Shown here: in pieces, positions 13,301 to 22,435 of the stretch
Layout: every line of letters begins with the position of its first letter
Position numbering within the stretch: position 1 is the first letter of the stretch
Source: Symsagittifera roscoffensis
Lineage: Eukaryota > Xenacoelomorpha > Acoela > Convolutidae
Reading direction: 5' to 3'
Length of the DNA: 64,000 bases
NCBI RefSeq assembly: GCF_963678635.1
Contig: NC_087066.1
Span: 48,583,129 to 48,647,128 of the forward strand
Notes under the pieces: model-generated
Seen by the model: the letters and a program-made list of their open reading frames with translations, nothing else
What the model was told of the DNA's origin: nothing
Databases searched by the model: none
Position numbers and translations under genes: made by a program

Positions 13301-16300
13301 AAAGTCAGGAACCAAAAAATATCACCGGAATGGGTTGAGTGATATATCATATTAAAGCATTTCAGTCGTTATTTGAACGACGTTAAAAATTTTCAAAGAA
13401 TTTTTCCCAGTGTTGAGGAAAGCTTGTTTGAACTTTTTGTTTTTGGTCTAATTTCGAGCGAATAAGGTGATTGAGCAAGCTTATTTTGTTGTTTATCCAA
13501 AAGCATTTACCGCAGATAATCATCATAATGGTCGGATTGATATACCATATTCAGCGCTGATTGAAACGACGGTAAAAGTTTCAAAAAGTTGTCCCAGTGT
13601 CGAGAAAAACCGGTTTGAAATTTTTGAGGTTTAGTCTAATTTCGAGCAAGTTACGCAAGCGAGCTCACTTATTATAGTAGATTAAGCCATGAACCTTTTT
13701 TCGAAGGTTTTGAGTGCTATCTTGAGAATGAAAGCTTCAAAATTCTAAGTTTCAAAATTTCTAAAATAAAATTGAATTTTTTTTAAAAAAATTTCAAGTC
13801 ATTTTTTGACTAAAACCATTGCTCGATTTGTCTATTTTATCGTGACTGTCGAATATGCCTAATTTCTATGTTTCCTTTTATGAAACGCCTCACAAAACCC
13901 AACTCTATTTTAAAAAAAGCTTAATAGGTATTTCTTATCAGCATGGTCGGAACATTCTGTGCTACTTGCTCAGCAACCGGCTATCCTTGTGTTTTCTGGA
14001 ATTCTTAGACCGTAGCTCAATTCAGCAATTGATGAAATCATCTTAAATTGATGTGCCTTATAATGATCGTTATGAAATGAGAGCATTTTTAGCTTGAGGT
14101 GGAGATTTGTATCGTTTTCACGATCTGATGTAAATGATTGTTGACGCTTCTGTATACTACATCTGAAGTTTTCGCAGGTAACTGGAATCAACCATCCTAG
14201 AAACACCCCTTTGGGAAAAGAATTCTTCAACGATGCCGAGACCTTCCAGCGACCTGAGTTCAACAAGCGACGTGAAATTTTAATGCGAGTGCAGCTCAAA
14301 CCGGGACTGTACTGCCTCATTCCCTCGACTCTAGAGCCCAAACAGTACGGGTCTTTTGTACTTAGAGCGTTCACAGAGCATCCGATTGAGATAGAGACTC
14401 TGGATTACAGACCAAGGAAGACGCTTAGGATTGACAAGATTAATATAAGGGATGAAATAAAAGCACTCATACTCGACCACAGAAATTGCGCAGATCATTG
14501 TAAATTTAATTCAGTTGTCTGAAAATATTTTCCTAGAAATATTGAAAATGAATCAGATCGAAAGGTCGAGCAAGACATGGAAAGAAAGTTTTTTCCAAAA
14601 AAGAAGAATGTTAAATATATAAGCTTCCAAAATTTATTCAATTATTAGAATCGAGCAAAATTTTATACTGATTTCATTGATATTGTGATATTTTTGATAC
14701 GGTTCCAGTCTTTTAGCTTGCAAAGGAGTTTCATGAGGTGGTGGTGGGCATTTTTGATGTAGTAGGAGAGGGTATGCTGAAGGCCTTAATTATATAGTGA
14801 CAATAGCTTCAAATATTGCCAGCAATGTCATGACTTGTTTAGTAGTTTTTGGAGAAAAAAAAATACTTCAGAGAACCATATGTAGATGAAAGTTTTCATT
14901 TATTTGTAACATATATATATGTTTTCATATATATGATTTACTCTTAAATCTATTTTTATTAGAACGATCGTAAATATGATTGATTAAAATAGTCAACCGA
15001 GTATGACTGATTTATGGCAGTGTTTCAACACTGAGAATGATTGCTTTAATTTCCCCTTTACCAGTGACTTTGCGACTGAGCAGGAGATCACGATTATGAA
15101 CGAGTGTCTGGGCAGATTCAGTCACGTGGCCAACGAGTCCAACAAACTTTATGCTCAGAACATGGCTGATGTCTTGGAAGTGCTGGTGTCCGAGAAGTTC
15201 CTAAGACGTCAGCTCTCAAAGTTTTATATAAAACCTTTTGCATATTTTAAAACAAATATTTGTCCGAAATTTGTTTTGAAAAGTTATTATGTTTTTCGGT
15301 TCTTTTGTTTTTTTTTGTAGCGATAAAGGGAACCCTGAAAAGCCATGAAAAGCATTGAAATGTTTGTCTCCCCAAAGACAATGTTATGTTTCAAATCACT
15401 TTTTAAGCTTTCTATGTGGGTTATTGATCTAGAAATGTTTTCGGAATAGCAAATACCTGGAAGTTTTGCCTCATTTTTTTTATTTTTGAAAGAAATCTAA
15501 ACCCTTGCAATAAACAAGGGTATTGCAATCGGGAACTACATTTTTTTCAAATTTTATTTTGATATAATTGCATTTTCAAAAGTTTTTTGTATATGCAAAG
15601 CGCCGCTTCGCTTGTTTTTACTTTTAAATGAAATGATGTTATTCACGCTTTCTTGGCTTTGCAGATGAAGAGTGTATTACTCTGGAGAGCTGCAGGAGTT
15701 ACATATCACTGGTGTCAGATAATAACGGACCCCCTGAGTTGACCACGGAGGACTCTGCCTCATTCCTCAAACTCATTCTCTTCATCAGGGTAATGACTTG
15801 TGATGGTTTTTCAAACGAAATATCCACAAAGCGATAACAAGGATAGCCAGTTGCTGTTTTTGGAAGGTCTCTTTTGTTGTTTAGTTTTACTTTGTGAGAG
15901 AAAACTGAATAAATTATTAAACGATGAAACGACTTTCATTTCTTAGCCTCCAAATTATAACTCTGTGTATTCATTGGAGCCTTGCTCAATTAATTTTTCT
16001 TCCTACAATTAATTTTATGCAGCTCCCTGATTTTTTGGGCTAAAAAAGCCACAGAAGTAGAACTGGCGACGATGATAAATATAGATCCATGAGCAGAAGT
16101 ATCGAACTCATTCACCCCATAAAAACACTAGTCTGCCACCATTGCAAAAATTTGAAAAAATTTGCAGGCATTTTGTCATAGAAACAATTTAAACAAGCAT
16201 TATTCTTACTCAAGCAAAACATTGAGCCGATACCGCTATTAAATCAAAGAATTAGATAATTAGAAATATACATTTTTCCTTTGAAATTCAAATTGCAGTG

Positions 16301-19300
16301 GAAATTTGATAGAGGACGGAATCTTTGTGATCAGGGGTTTTTTGTTCCAATTTTCGAAGAAAGTGACGGAACATTTGTGCTCGGGTGGTTTTTTCTCTAG
16401 ACAAAATTCTAGACTTTTTAACTAGCCAGTTCTTACGGAGTTTTTTTATTTGATTCGAAATGTATTGTTGTCCTGGGCTCAAACTTAAAACTACTTTTCA
16501 TCTGTTATTGTTCGTTCCAACTTTCGTAACGTTTCATTTAATTTTTGTTGAGGTCAGGCCATCTCAAGTCAAGGTCAGACAGATTAATTGAAACGAATCT
16601 ATTTTGAGATCAAAACTGATTAAGCTCAGACGAGGTCAACTAGTGATGGCAAACTAATCAATTAATCAGTACTTAATTAACTCTGATTTTGTGATGCTTA
16701 GTTTGTCATGTTATTTATGTTCACTTTTTCTTCAATTCATTCTTCAAAAATCACTACATCTTCCCACTCCTCATTTCAAACATCAGATTTTATTGAAGTC
16801 TCTAACCCCAGCTCATAATCCTAGTTCCTGCAACTATGAATCTTATAACAGGTTATGTTATGGACCCTAAATTCTAGGTTTTTTCTTGCATTATTTTTCT
16901 GTCAGAGTTTTTAGCTTTTAGTTAGCAGCCTTTAGCTATGATAGACTTGAAACTGGCGGCTTTCAGTGAAACATCTGAAGATTTTCCTTCTTGTTCGACG
17001 AAGTTTGGGGCGCTTTTCAGGACAGTGATGGGCAATGATGATCTGCCAGAGGCTGAGCCTTCTCTCCCCGAGACTCCAATTGCAGATCAGCAGGCAGCCT
17101 ACGATACCAAGATGCAGGAGCGAGCACTGTTGATCCAGCAGAGAAAAGACAATCGAAACACTGTGTGGTCCCACCTGGTTCTGATGCTCAACAACACCAC
17201 TTTGATGCACATAAGAACGACTGCCTGGTAACAGATGGCTATGGCGATGGGACGAAGGCCTGGACGCTGCTTCAAGGGAAGTTATGCAGTGTAGGCAGAC
17301 GGTGGTCAGTCTATTAGGCCAGCTTGTGAAGCTGCGCCCAGGGTCAGAGGAGGATCTGGACGACTACTTCGTTCGCAGTCAAGAGCTGATCACGCGGTTG
17401 AGCGAAGCTGTAGAAGCAATCACGGACACACTGTTCATTGCTTTGCTTATCAATGGGCTGCCTGACAACTTTGAGCATTTTGTAGTGCAGGAGAGCTTTA
17501 ATCAGCCATGACGCTTCCAGAGCTGAGAACGAGGCTGAGGAACTACGTTGACTCGAGGAAGGCTCGATATGGAGAGAGGACTGTACATGGTCACTAAGCC
17601 ATGCAAGCTGCGTGGAAGAAGAAAGGAGTGTCAAGTAGTGGCTGCTATGTGTGCTGTCAGAAGAGTCATATGGCGAGGGAATGCAAATCCAAAAGTGACA
17701 TTGGACAATTCAGTGCTCGAGGCAGTGGGTCGAACGAAGCAAGGGTTCCATCATCAAAGAAGCAAGGGTGGGCAACCTGGACTTTTTCGCAAGGGAGTGC
17801 AAGGAGGGGAGGACATGGTTCTTCATTTGCTGTGCTACAACTTCAATGAAGAGAAACGGCCTCATTGTGGGTATGGGATGCACTGATCATGTGGTGCGAA
17901 CTTTGAGAGCTGGAACGAAGGGACAAATGTGGAGAAACCAAACGGCACGCTGTCAAGGGTTGAAGGCAAAGGATCAGTGGAAGTGGAGATCAGGGACTGC
18001 CATGATGCTGTATAGATCAGGGACTGCCAAGTGGAGATCAGGGACTGCCATGATGCATCACAGTTTGCTGTTTGTGCCGAGGTACAGTGTGAACTTAATC
18101 AGTGTAAGCTCAGCTAGGGCTAGAGGCTCAAGCTTCTGTTTCGTTTCAGATGCTTCACATATACTGGCACCAGATGGGGGACAGCTACCTGGGAAGCAGT
18201 GCCGCAAGCTTTTCTTCCTTGAGTGCAAGTTCAGGAGGAGCCCGATTGTTCTAGTGACGGAGACAAAAAGGTATACCAGTGTTGCATTGCAATGTTGTGG
18301 CACCGACGACTGGGGCAACTCAACCCGCAGAATTTTTCATCGCTTTCCAATTTGGGCGAGCTAGAGTTCTGCTAAGTGTGCACAGCTTCCAAGATGCATG
18401 AAGTAGTAGTGCCTAAGGAGATAGCAGAGCAACCGCAGTGGGGCAACGGGTCTTCAGTGACATCCAGTGACCATTTGAAGCACCGCGTATGCATGGTGCA
18501 CGCTTTGCGTTGAGCTTCATCGACGACTTCAGTCGGCTGGCTGTGGTCAAGTACCCGGTGAAGAAGAGTAATGCTCTACTGAAGGTCCAGGAGTTTGTGG
18601 CTGAGCATGGAGCACCATAGTGGCTGTGAACTTACAATAGAGGTGAGTGTTCGTCAAATGCAGTTATGAGATTCTGTAGAGAAACATTGGCGAAGCGAGA
18701 GTTCACTGTGCCCAATACTCCCCAACAGAGTGGTGTAGCAGAGCGCTACAATAGCGTGATCACCGAGACGACTCGATGTCTGCTGGCCGAAGCGAAGCTA
18801 CCGAAGATGTTCTGGAGGCGAGCAATGTCGCCAGCTGTGATGGTTTGCAACTTGTATCCCACATCCAGCGTTGAGAAGCGCTTTTCACCGACGGAGATGC
18901 ACCTTGGGAGACCACTAAAAGTAAGCTATTTGCTCGTGTTCAATTGTCTCGCGTATTATCTGGAACGAGGCAACAGGCCGAAACTGGATCCATAGGTCGA
19001 AAAATGCAAGTTAATTGGGTACGACGAGGAGAGCGAAGCCCACTGGCTGATGGATCTAGAGACAAGAGGAGTGGTGCGAGCATGGAGCGTGACATTCAAT
19101 GAGAATCTCATCCCAGATGACTTCACGGTTGGCAGTGGGCCATTACAAACCCTGGAGCTATCAATCGAGGGATGCATTGATATTGATCAACCAAGCACAA
19201 GGAGAACCAGCGATGCACGAAGCGCGCTAATTGAGGGTGATCACGACGCTGAGCACTATCCCTTTTGATGAAGGGTTCACTGGAAGCAGCAACGACTTCT

Positions 19301-22300
19301 GTTTGTTCACGATGAGAGAACAAATGATGCAATAATTTTTGTGCTGGTTTGGGCAGATGACATCATCATTTGGTGCAGATGTCAAGACGAAGTTGACAAA
19401 ATGTATAAAAGAGGCGCATTGCCCTAATTCCTCGAAATTCAGGACAAGCAGTCACCTGGGACGGTAACAGTGAATCAATCAGGTTATATAGACGACTGCT
19501 TGGAGCGTTGTTGCAAACCAGTGGGCACACCAGCGAAGATCAGCGCACAAATTTCGAAGAAAATCTTCCCTGATGCTGGGCCAGAAGAGGCAGTTTCCTT
19601 GAAAAATGAGAGTTACAGAGGCATTGTGGGCTAATTATTGTACATAACTAAGCAAACAAGGTCTGATATCCTAGCTACTGTGACGCAACTCTCCCGTTTT
19701 CTTGAGAATCCGGGAAGGGTGCACTGGGTGGCTGCAAAGAGTGTTCTTTGTTACCTGATGGGGAGAAAAGATCTGGAGCTGTGCTACACTAAGCAGGCTG
19801 ATGGTGTAAAACTCTATGGATCCGCAGATGCTGACTGAACAGGAGATTTGTATGATAGAAGGTCAAGTACTGGCTGCAGCTTTCATTGGTAAAAGGCAGG
19901 GGCAGCAATTAGTTGGAGCACCAAGAAGAAAGCAATTGCAGCCATATATACTAGTGAAGCTGAGTACGAAGTAATCGCAGCAGCGGTTCAAGAGCCTCTA
20001 TATCTGCGATCACTTCTCGATGAGATGGGCATTGTTTATGACAGACCTGCCGTCATCAATAAGGACAACCATAGCTGCATCAAGATGTGCAAGAATTCTG
20101 TGATGCAGAAGCGAGCTAAGCCTATCGATGTGAAATACCAATTTGTTCGAGAACGAGTAGAAGTTGAGACAATTGAACTCCAGTTTTGCCCTACTGAGAT
20201 CAGGGAAGCTGACTTGTTGACAAAAATCCTGAGCAAGGCTAAGGTGTAACAACATGGTCGAATCTTGATGGTTTGAAGCCTGACATTGAACGAAGTCAAG
20301 TCAGCTTGAGTGGGGGTGTTGAGATCATCTCAAAGTGAGACAGATTAATTAAAGCAAATCAGTTTGGAGGTCAAAACTGATTAAACTCAGACAAGGTCAA
20401 CTAGTGATCTAAAATTAATTAATTAATCAGTAATTGATTAACTGGTATTTCAACGATGCTTAGTTTGTCATGACGTTTGTATTTACTTTTTTCTGAATTC
20501 ATTTTCCACCAATCACTACCTTTTCTCAACCCTCAATTCTTATCTCAGATTCTATCTCAGTCTCTAACCCCAGCTCTTAATCCTAGTTGCTCTCACTCTG
20601 AATCTTAAATTTTTTTATTATTCCGGCTTTCAAAGAAAACGGACTGTTTATGCTTTGGTCTAGTTGTTTGTTCAGTCGATTTTCGTCCATCGAAATAATT
20701 GTTTTTAACAAAATTTTTAAGCGTCAATGAAGATATTGATTTTCTTTGTTCAAATTTAAAAAGATATTCTTCCTCCAATTATTTTTTGTAAAATTCTGGA
20801 GGTTTAAAATTGCCAATTTTGCCCTGATCTGGACTAAATTATGCGCGGTTTGAAGAATTTATTCATATTACCCAGAGCATAACGCGAATTATTTATGCGT
20901 GGCAAATTTTCCCGCACAACAAAATCGTTCCAATTTGAATTGAGGCCAGCTAATTGGGTCGTTCCTATTAATTCATACGACTCAACATTTCTCCCTTTGA
21001 TATTTCCCACAGTTCATAGGTTTTCAGTATTGTCTTTTCTAAAAAAATTGTTCGACATGAATAAATGGACAGTCGAAACATTCAAGGCTTTGCCCTGATA
21101 TACGAGCAGTTTTGCTACATTTAAATGTTTTCATGTTATTACTGCTCCATAGACATTTAAAGGTAGTCGGAACATTCACGGCCTCGCCCTGATACGAGCA
21201 ATGTTGTCTTTTTGGTACTTTTATGGGGACTTGAAGATTGTCAATTAGGCCAATTTGGAACAATTAACGCGCGATTTATTTGGTGCTATGAACGCGTAAG
21301 CGGAGATTTAATCAGTGTAAGAAATCGTTTCATATTGAGTTAAGGTATGCTATATCTGTGGGACACTTTGGTACATGCGAAGTATTCCAGTTTTTTTTTA
21401 AAACTAGTTTAAGTAGAAAAATTCCAGTTTCTTCTACTAGTTTCGAGGGATGATTTTTTTTTGAAATCCTCATCAATTTTTTAATGCAAACTCTGCTCCG
21501 AAGACTTTAAAAGGCGGTCGAAACATTCAGGGCTTCGCTCTGATACGTGTAATCTGGTTTTTCTTATAGATAAATTTTGAATGCTATAATACGCATTTCT
21601 AAATAATTTAAAGATCTAATGAATTTGGCGATATGAAATGAAAAAATATATGTTTTTTTTTCGATTCTTTTGTCAATTTATCAACAAAAAAAACTTTTGG
21701 CCTTAAAGTGCAATTGGCCTCAAAGTGCAATCGGAGCCTTCAGCTTCGCCCTAATATACGAGCGGTGTTGTCACTATTTCAGACAGTCGAAACCCAAAGT
21801 GAGTCAAGGAAATTTCCAAAAGTAATTCAGTCAAAAATGTCTCAGTTTTAGAAAGTAATCGTCAATTAATTAAGAATATGTTCTATCCTATTTTGAATGA
21901 TGAGTATATCTTTTCCAGAAGTTTCGTTTTTCTGTTGCTTCAAAAAATTTTCCATCCTATTTTGAATGATGAGTAAATGTTTTCCAGAAAGCGTTCTTGG
22001 CGTGGGTCAAAGCACGCAGTGACAACCCAGGAAAACCACCCTACTCTTTGGATGCCCTCTATCTTCAACAATTCTTGGCCGGGGTAGAGATTTTCTTGCC
22101 AAAAACACTGGTTGGCAAAATGGCCAGTCGATTCATGAACCCTCATTTCCATGCTTCATCTGGGTCAAAATCGAAGAAGGGTGAAATAGATTTCAACGGG
22201 CTGCTAAATATTGTATTAAGACTCATTAGCGCCTTAAACGCAACGAAAGAAGTGAAAGGGAAGTCACCGAGTGATACTAGGGAAAAACTGTCTCAAGTTA

Positions 22301-22323
22301 TCGGATACATGCTTTCTGTATGA
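1099..22323 (+). CDS. Calpain-type cysteine protease, 12 coding exons, complete
   Basis: Coding exons: 1099-1306, 3239-3397, 6293-6501, 6832-7018, 7423-7552, 10363-10484, 10887-11098, 13017-13121, 14178-14500, 15065-15207, 15665-15789 and 21988-22323. Every junction is GT-AG, phases match across all introns, and the sum is 2,259 nt (752 codons plus stop), close to classical calpains of about 700-750 residues. The order is N-terminal segment, CysPc protease core (about 45-330), C2-like domain III (about 335-545) and C-terminal penta-EF-hand-like region (about 552-752). Predicted catalytic residues are Cys109 (GELGDCW), His272 (KGHAYSVTG) and Asn304 (RIRNPWG). Calpains are cytosolic, normally calcium-activated proteases making limited cuts. 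The EF-hand loops here are poor, so calcium control through this domain may be lost. Introns are long and filled with mobile elements, but no exon is broken. Confidence 0.93.
1556..1745 (+). repeat. Dispersed repeat R1, copy 1
   Basis: Similar over about 180 bp to 24,105-24,290: an aaccgg...tagactttttt start, a block with gaattcaaa, then TTAGCCTGGA(A/G)GTA and a cagggacct/caggacct end. It lies in calpain intron 1. The copy at 24,260 contains a GGTTCGAATC B-box-like sequence, so a tRNA-derived SINE is possible. Confidence 0.5.
2377..2441 (+). repeat. tRNA-like sequence (SINE head or tRNA pseudogene)
   Basis: Contains an A-box-like TGGCTGAGTGGTTAG and, about 32 bp later, a B-box-like GATCGAATCC. 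The acceptor stem does not close and no good anticodon arm is visible, so it is not called as a working tRNA. It lies in calpain intron 1. Confidence 0.45.
3239..3397 (+). CDS. Calpain exon 2 (catalytic cysteine)
   Basis: Residues 70-122. Carries KWLRPPEL and then [14 protein letters not shown] with the nucleophile Cys109 and the oxyanion-hole Gln103. The acceptor is the tag ending at 3238 and the donor gt is at 3398, phase 1 on both sides. Confidence 0.92.
3564..3911 (+). mobile_element. hAT-type MITE, copy 1
   Basis: A 348-bp element with terminal inverted repeats (CAGGGGCGGA at the left, TCCGCCCCTG at the right) and G- or C-runs just inside the ends. Perfect 8-bp target duplications TCTAGAAT lie at 3556-3563 and 3912-3919, the size typical of hAT insertions. 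The interior, with AAAGGCGCC and GCCTGCGGTGCAGAAAATTT segments, is shared with the copies at 11,459 and 28,312. No transposase. Lies in calpain intron 2. Confidence 0.9.
3971..5911. mobile_element. MULE-like DNA transposon remnant with satellite-like inverted ends
   Basis: The left end (3,971-4,035) holds three imperfect copies of a motif reading CCCAAATGGCATA; the right end (5,770-5,910) holds about six copies of its reverse complement TATGCCATTTGGG. The arms are inverted and about 1.8 kb apart. Between them lies a decayed FLYWCH zinc-finger region (4,212-4,572). Mutator-like elements often have such repeated termini and FLYWCH-bearing transposases. I cannot fix exact ends or a target duplication. 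It sits in calpain intron 2. Confidence 0.6.
4212..4572 (+). pseudogene. FLYWCH zinc finger of a MULE-type transposase, fragment
   Basis: One frame reads F-W-L-C, then E-C-G-S-R-L-T, then H-A-H-M-P-D, the spacing of a FLYWCH zinc finger (W-x-C, C-x-x-R-L, H-x-H). An earlier segment in another frame has C-Y-D-G-Y-F-Y, typical of the start of this domain. After the finger, a helical stretch ends R-Q-R-Y-x-x-M-P-K-I-P, as in FLYWCH/MULE proteins before the catalytic domain. The DDE domain is not recognisable, and stops and a frameshift are present. Confidence 0.6.
6293..6501 (+). CDS. Calpain exon 3 (protease subdomain)
   Basis: Residues 123-192. Contains [15 protein letters not shown] and [13 protein letters not shown], the classical calpain signature between the catalytic Cys and His. 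Phase 1 in, phase 0 out; donor gtatgg at 6502. Confidence 0.92.
6832..7018 (+). CDS. Calpain exon 4
   Basis: Residues 193-254. Begins [17 protein letters not shown], matching the conserved G-S-Y-x-x-L-x-x-G block that follows the LEKAYAK motif. Ends at gtgaga (7019) in phase 1. The longer open frame past 7018 is intron read-through. Confidence 0.88.
7423..7552 (+). CDS. Calpain exon 5 (catalytic histidine)
   Basis: Residues 255-297. [13 protein letters not shown] carries His272. An acidic linker, SEDDSENG, follows before the donor gtgtgt at 7553 (phase 2). Confidence 0.92.
7553..10362. other. Calpain intron 5, no gene seen
   Basis: AT-rich intron of 2.8 kb with many T-runs. It contains a directly repeated segment at 9,319-9,371, in which GGAGGTGAGGTCTTTC and the following bases occur twice. 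No coding frame or clear transposon end was found. Confidence 0.6.
9319..9371 (+). repeat. Short tandem duplication, two copies of about 29 bp
   Basis: GGAGGTGAGGTCTTTC plus the following TTTC and A-run occurs twice head to tail. It lies deep in an intron and has no evident role. Confidence 0.7.
10363..10484 (+). CDS. Calpain exon 6 (catalytic asparagine)
   Basis: Residues 298-338. [20 protein letters not shown] carries Asn304 and Trp306 of the active site. Acceptor tag ends at 10362; donor gtaaga at 10485, phase 1. Confidence 0.93.
10887..11098 (+). CDS. Calpain exon 7 (end of protease core, start of C2-like domain)
   Basis: Residues 339-409. [21 protein letters not shown] matches the end of the calpain protease core. 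[13 protein letters not shown] begins the C2-like domain III. The donor is taken as gttagt at 11099, because only this site keeps phase 0 with exon 8 and a good consensus. Confidence 0.87.
11459..11897 (+). mobile_element. hAT-type MITE, copy 2
   Basis: A 439-bp copy of the family at 3,564, same orientation, with CAGGGGCGGA and TCCGCCCCTG ends and long G and C runs near the left end. Perfect 8-bp target duplications CTAGACGA lie at 11451-11458 and 11898-11905. Lies in calpain intron 7. It is longer than the other copies because of extra interior sequence between the GCGCAGAAAATTT block and the right end. Confidence 0.9.
11906..13016. other. Rest of calpain intron 7, no gene seen
   Basis: AT-rich intron sequence ending in the tttcag acceptor of exon 8. 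No ORF, repeat match or transposon end was recognised. Confidence 0.5.
13017..13121 (+). CDS. Calpain exon 8 (C2-like domain)
   Basis: Residues 410-444, phase 0 at both ends. The acidic run [15 protein letters not shown] matches the domain III acidic loop and following strand of classical calpains. Too short to be found by ORF length alone; found by the acceptor tttcag, the motif and phase. Confidence 0.85.
13205..13650 (+). repeat. Dispersed repeat R2, copy 1, with internal partial duplication
   Basis: Holds the sequence around TATTCGGGTGTGTTTTAG, a following AGTCAGG block and a GATATATCATATTAAAG...CAGTCGTTATTTGAACGAC block. The last part (about 13,340-13,480) is repeated in diverged form at about 13,520-13,650. 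Related copies are at 29,540-29,770 (+) and 22,890-23,080 (-). Confidence 0.6.
14178..14500 (+). CDS. Calpain exon 9 (end of C2-like domain, linker)
   Basis: Residues 445-551. [25 protein letters not shown] is the typical last strand pair of domain III (P-x-x-Y-x-x-I-P-S-T-x-x-P then G-x-F-x-L-R). The donor gtaaat at 14501 leaves phase 2, which exon 10 accepts. Confidence 0.9.
15065..15207 (+). CDS. Calpain exon 10 (start of penta-EF-hand region)
   Basis: Residues 552-599. Helical sequence [18 protein letters not shown], then a helix rich in Leu and Glu. Position and phase (2 in, 1 out) fit the first EF-hand of calpain domain IV, but no clean 12-residue calcium loop is present. Confidence 0.75.
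15665..15789 (+). CDS. Calpain exon 11 (penta-EF-hand region)
   Basis: Residues 600-641. [22 protein letters not shown] aligns by eye with the conserved S-L-E-S-C-R-S-M-x-x-L-M helix and second EF-hand of classical calpains. The loop at about 617-629 has lost most acidic ligand positions. Donor gtaatg at 15790, phase 0. Confidence 0.85.
16546..16850 (+). repeat. 5' LTR of the copia element
   Basis: Begins TGTTGAG and ends ATAACA. It aligns along its length with 20,317-20,607 with many substitutions and small indels (shared blocks include TCAAAACTGATTAA, GATGCTTAGTTTGTCATG and TCTCTAACCCCAGCTC), so the insertion is old. Confidence 0.85.
16938..17865 (+). pseudogene. copia gag remnant with zinc knuckle
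   Basis: A gag-like helical region (16,938-17,511) is broken by a stop and frameshift near 17,230-17,290. A second part at 17,601-17,849 holds a perfect CX2CX4HX4C zinc knuckle, [14 protein letters not shown]. The order, gag helices then CCHC, is typical of copia polyproteins. Not functional. Confidence 0.75.
17866..18960 (+). pseudogene. copia protease and integrase remnant
   Basis: A G-C-T-D-H-V stretch at about 17,872-17,895 is the protease active-site region, but the usual D-S-G reads G-M-G, so the catalytic Asp appears lost. The pre-integrase zinc region [10 protein letters not shown] lies near 18,290-18,330. The integrase core shows F-I-D-D-F-S-R (about 18,520) and [10 protein letters not shown] (18,715-18,750), with frame breaks between them. 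Confidence 0.75.
18990..20249 (+). pseudogene. copia integrase tail, truncated RT and RNase H remnant
   Basis: The integrase C-terminal linker (L-I-G-Y-D-E-E-S) runs to about 19,265. It is followed within about 80 bp by V-W-A-D-D-I-I-I-W, the RT palm YVDD-type motif, so most of RT is missing. The rest reads in pieces through [21 protein letters not shown] (RNase H region) and a C-terminal frame ending at 20,249. Confidence 0.75.
20317..20607 (+). repeat. 3' LTR of the copia element
   Basis: Begins TGTTGAG directly after a purine-rich tract. Its 3' end is set by similarity to the 5' LTR end and is uncertain by several bases because it runs into T-rich sequence. A target duplication could not be assigned. 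Confidence 0.8.
20608..21987. other. 3' part of calpain intron 11, no gene seen
   Basis: AT-rich. Blocks around CATTCA(A/G)GGCTTCGC...CTGATA(C/T) recur with variation near 21,080, 21,175, 21,525 and 21,745, so diverged local duplications are present. No coding exon was recognised before the acceptor at 21,987. Confidence 0.5.
21988..22323 (+). CDS. Calpain exon 12 (C-terminus)
   Basis: Residues 642-752 and the stop at 22321-22323. Begins [16 protein letters not shown], where a third EF-hand would lie, again without a proper acidic loop. [19 protein letters not shown] resembles the helix after the fourth loop. The end differs from the usual fifth EF-hand. It is separated from exon 11 by a 6.2-kb intron holding the copia element. 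Confidence 0.87.
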   Translation, partial: KAFLAWVKARSDNPGKPPYSLDALYLQQFLAGVEIFLPKTLVGKMASRFMNPHFHASSGSKSKKGEIDFNGLLNIVLRLISALNATKEVKGKSPSDTREKLSQVIGYMLSV

Positions 22324-22429
22324 AACTGCGAATCATGAATATTATAATCAAGAAGCGCGAAACAATTTTGATAACTTCACAGAATGATTTCAATTGAAAA
22401 TGTAAATTATACACTTTATTCGTACTTGC

Positions 22430-22435
22430 ATTAAA
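22430..22435 (+). promoter_or_regulatory. Possible calpain poly(A) signal
   Basis: An ATTAAA hexamer lies 107 bases after the calpain stop codon. It is the best signal seen close downstream, but the region is AT-rich and chance matches are common. Confidence 0.35.

Larger units (their letters stand above)
16546..20607 (+). mobile_element. Decayed Ty1/copia LTR retrotransposon
   Basis: Two diverged direct LTRs (16,546-16,850 and 20,317 to about 20,607) flank a gag-protease-integrase-RT/RNase H remnant in copia order (integrase before RT). Right after the 5' LTR comes GGTTATGTTATGGACCC, like the internal initiator-Met-tRNA primer site of Drosophila copia. A purine tract with GTGGGGG ends at the 3' LTR start. 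The length of about 4.06 kb is short for copia because the core of RT is gone. Many stops and shifts make it dead. It lies in calpain intron 11, same strand as the gene. Confidence 0.88.
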
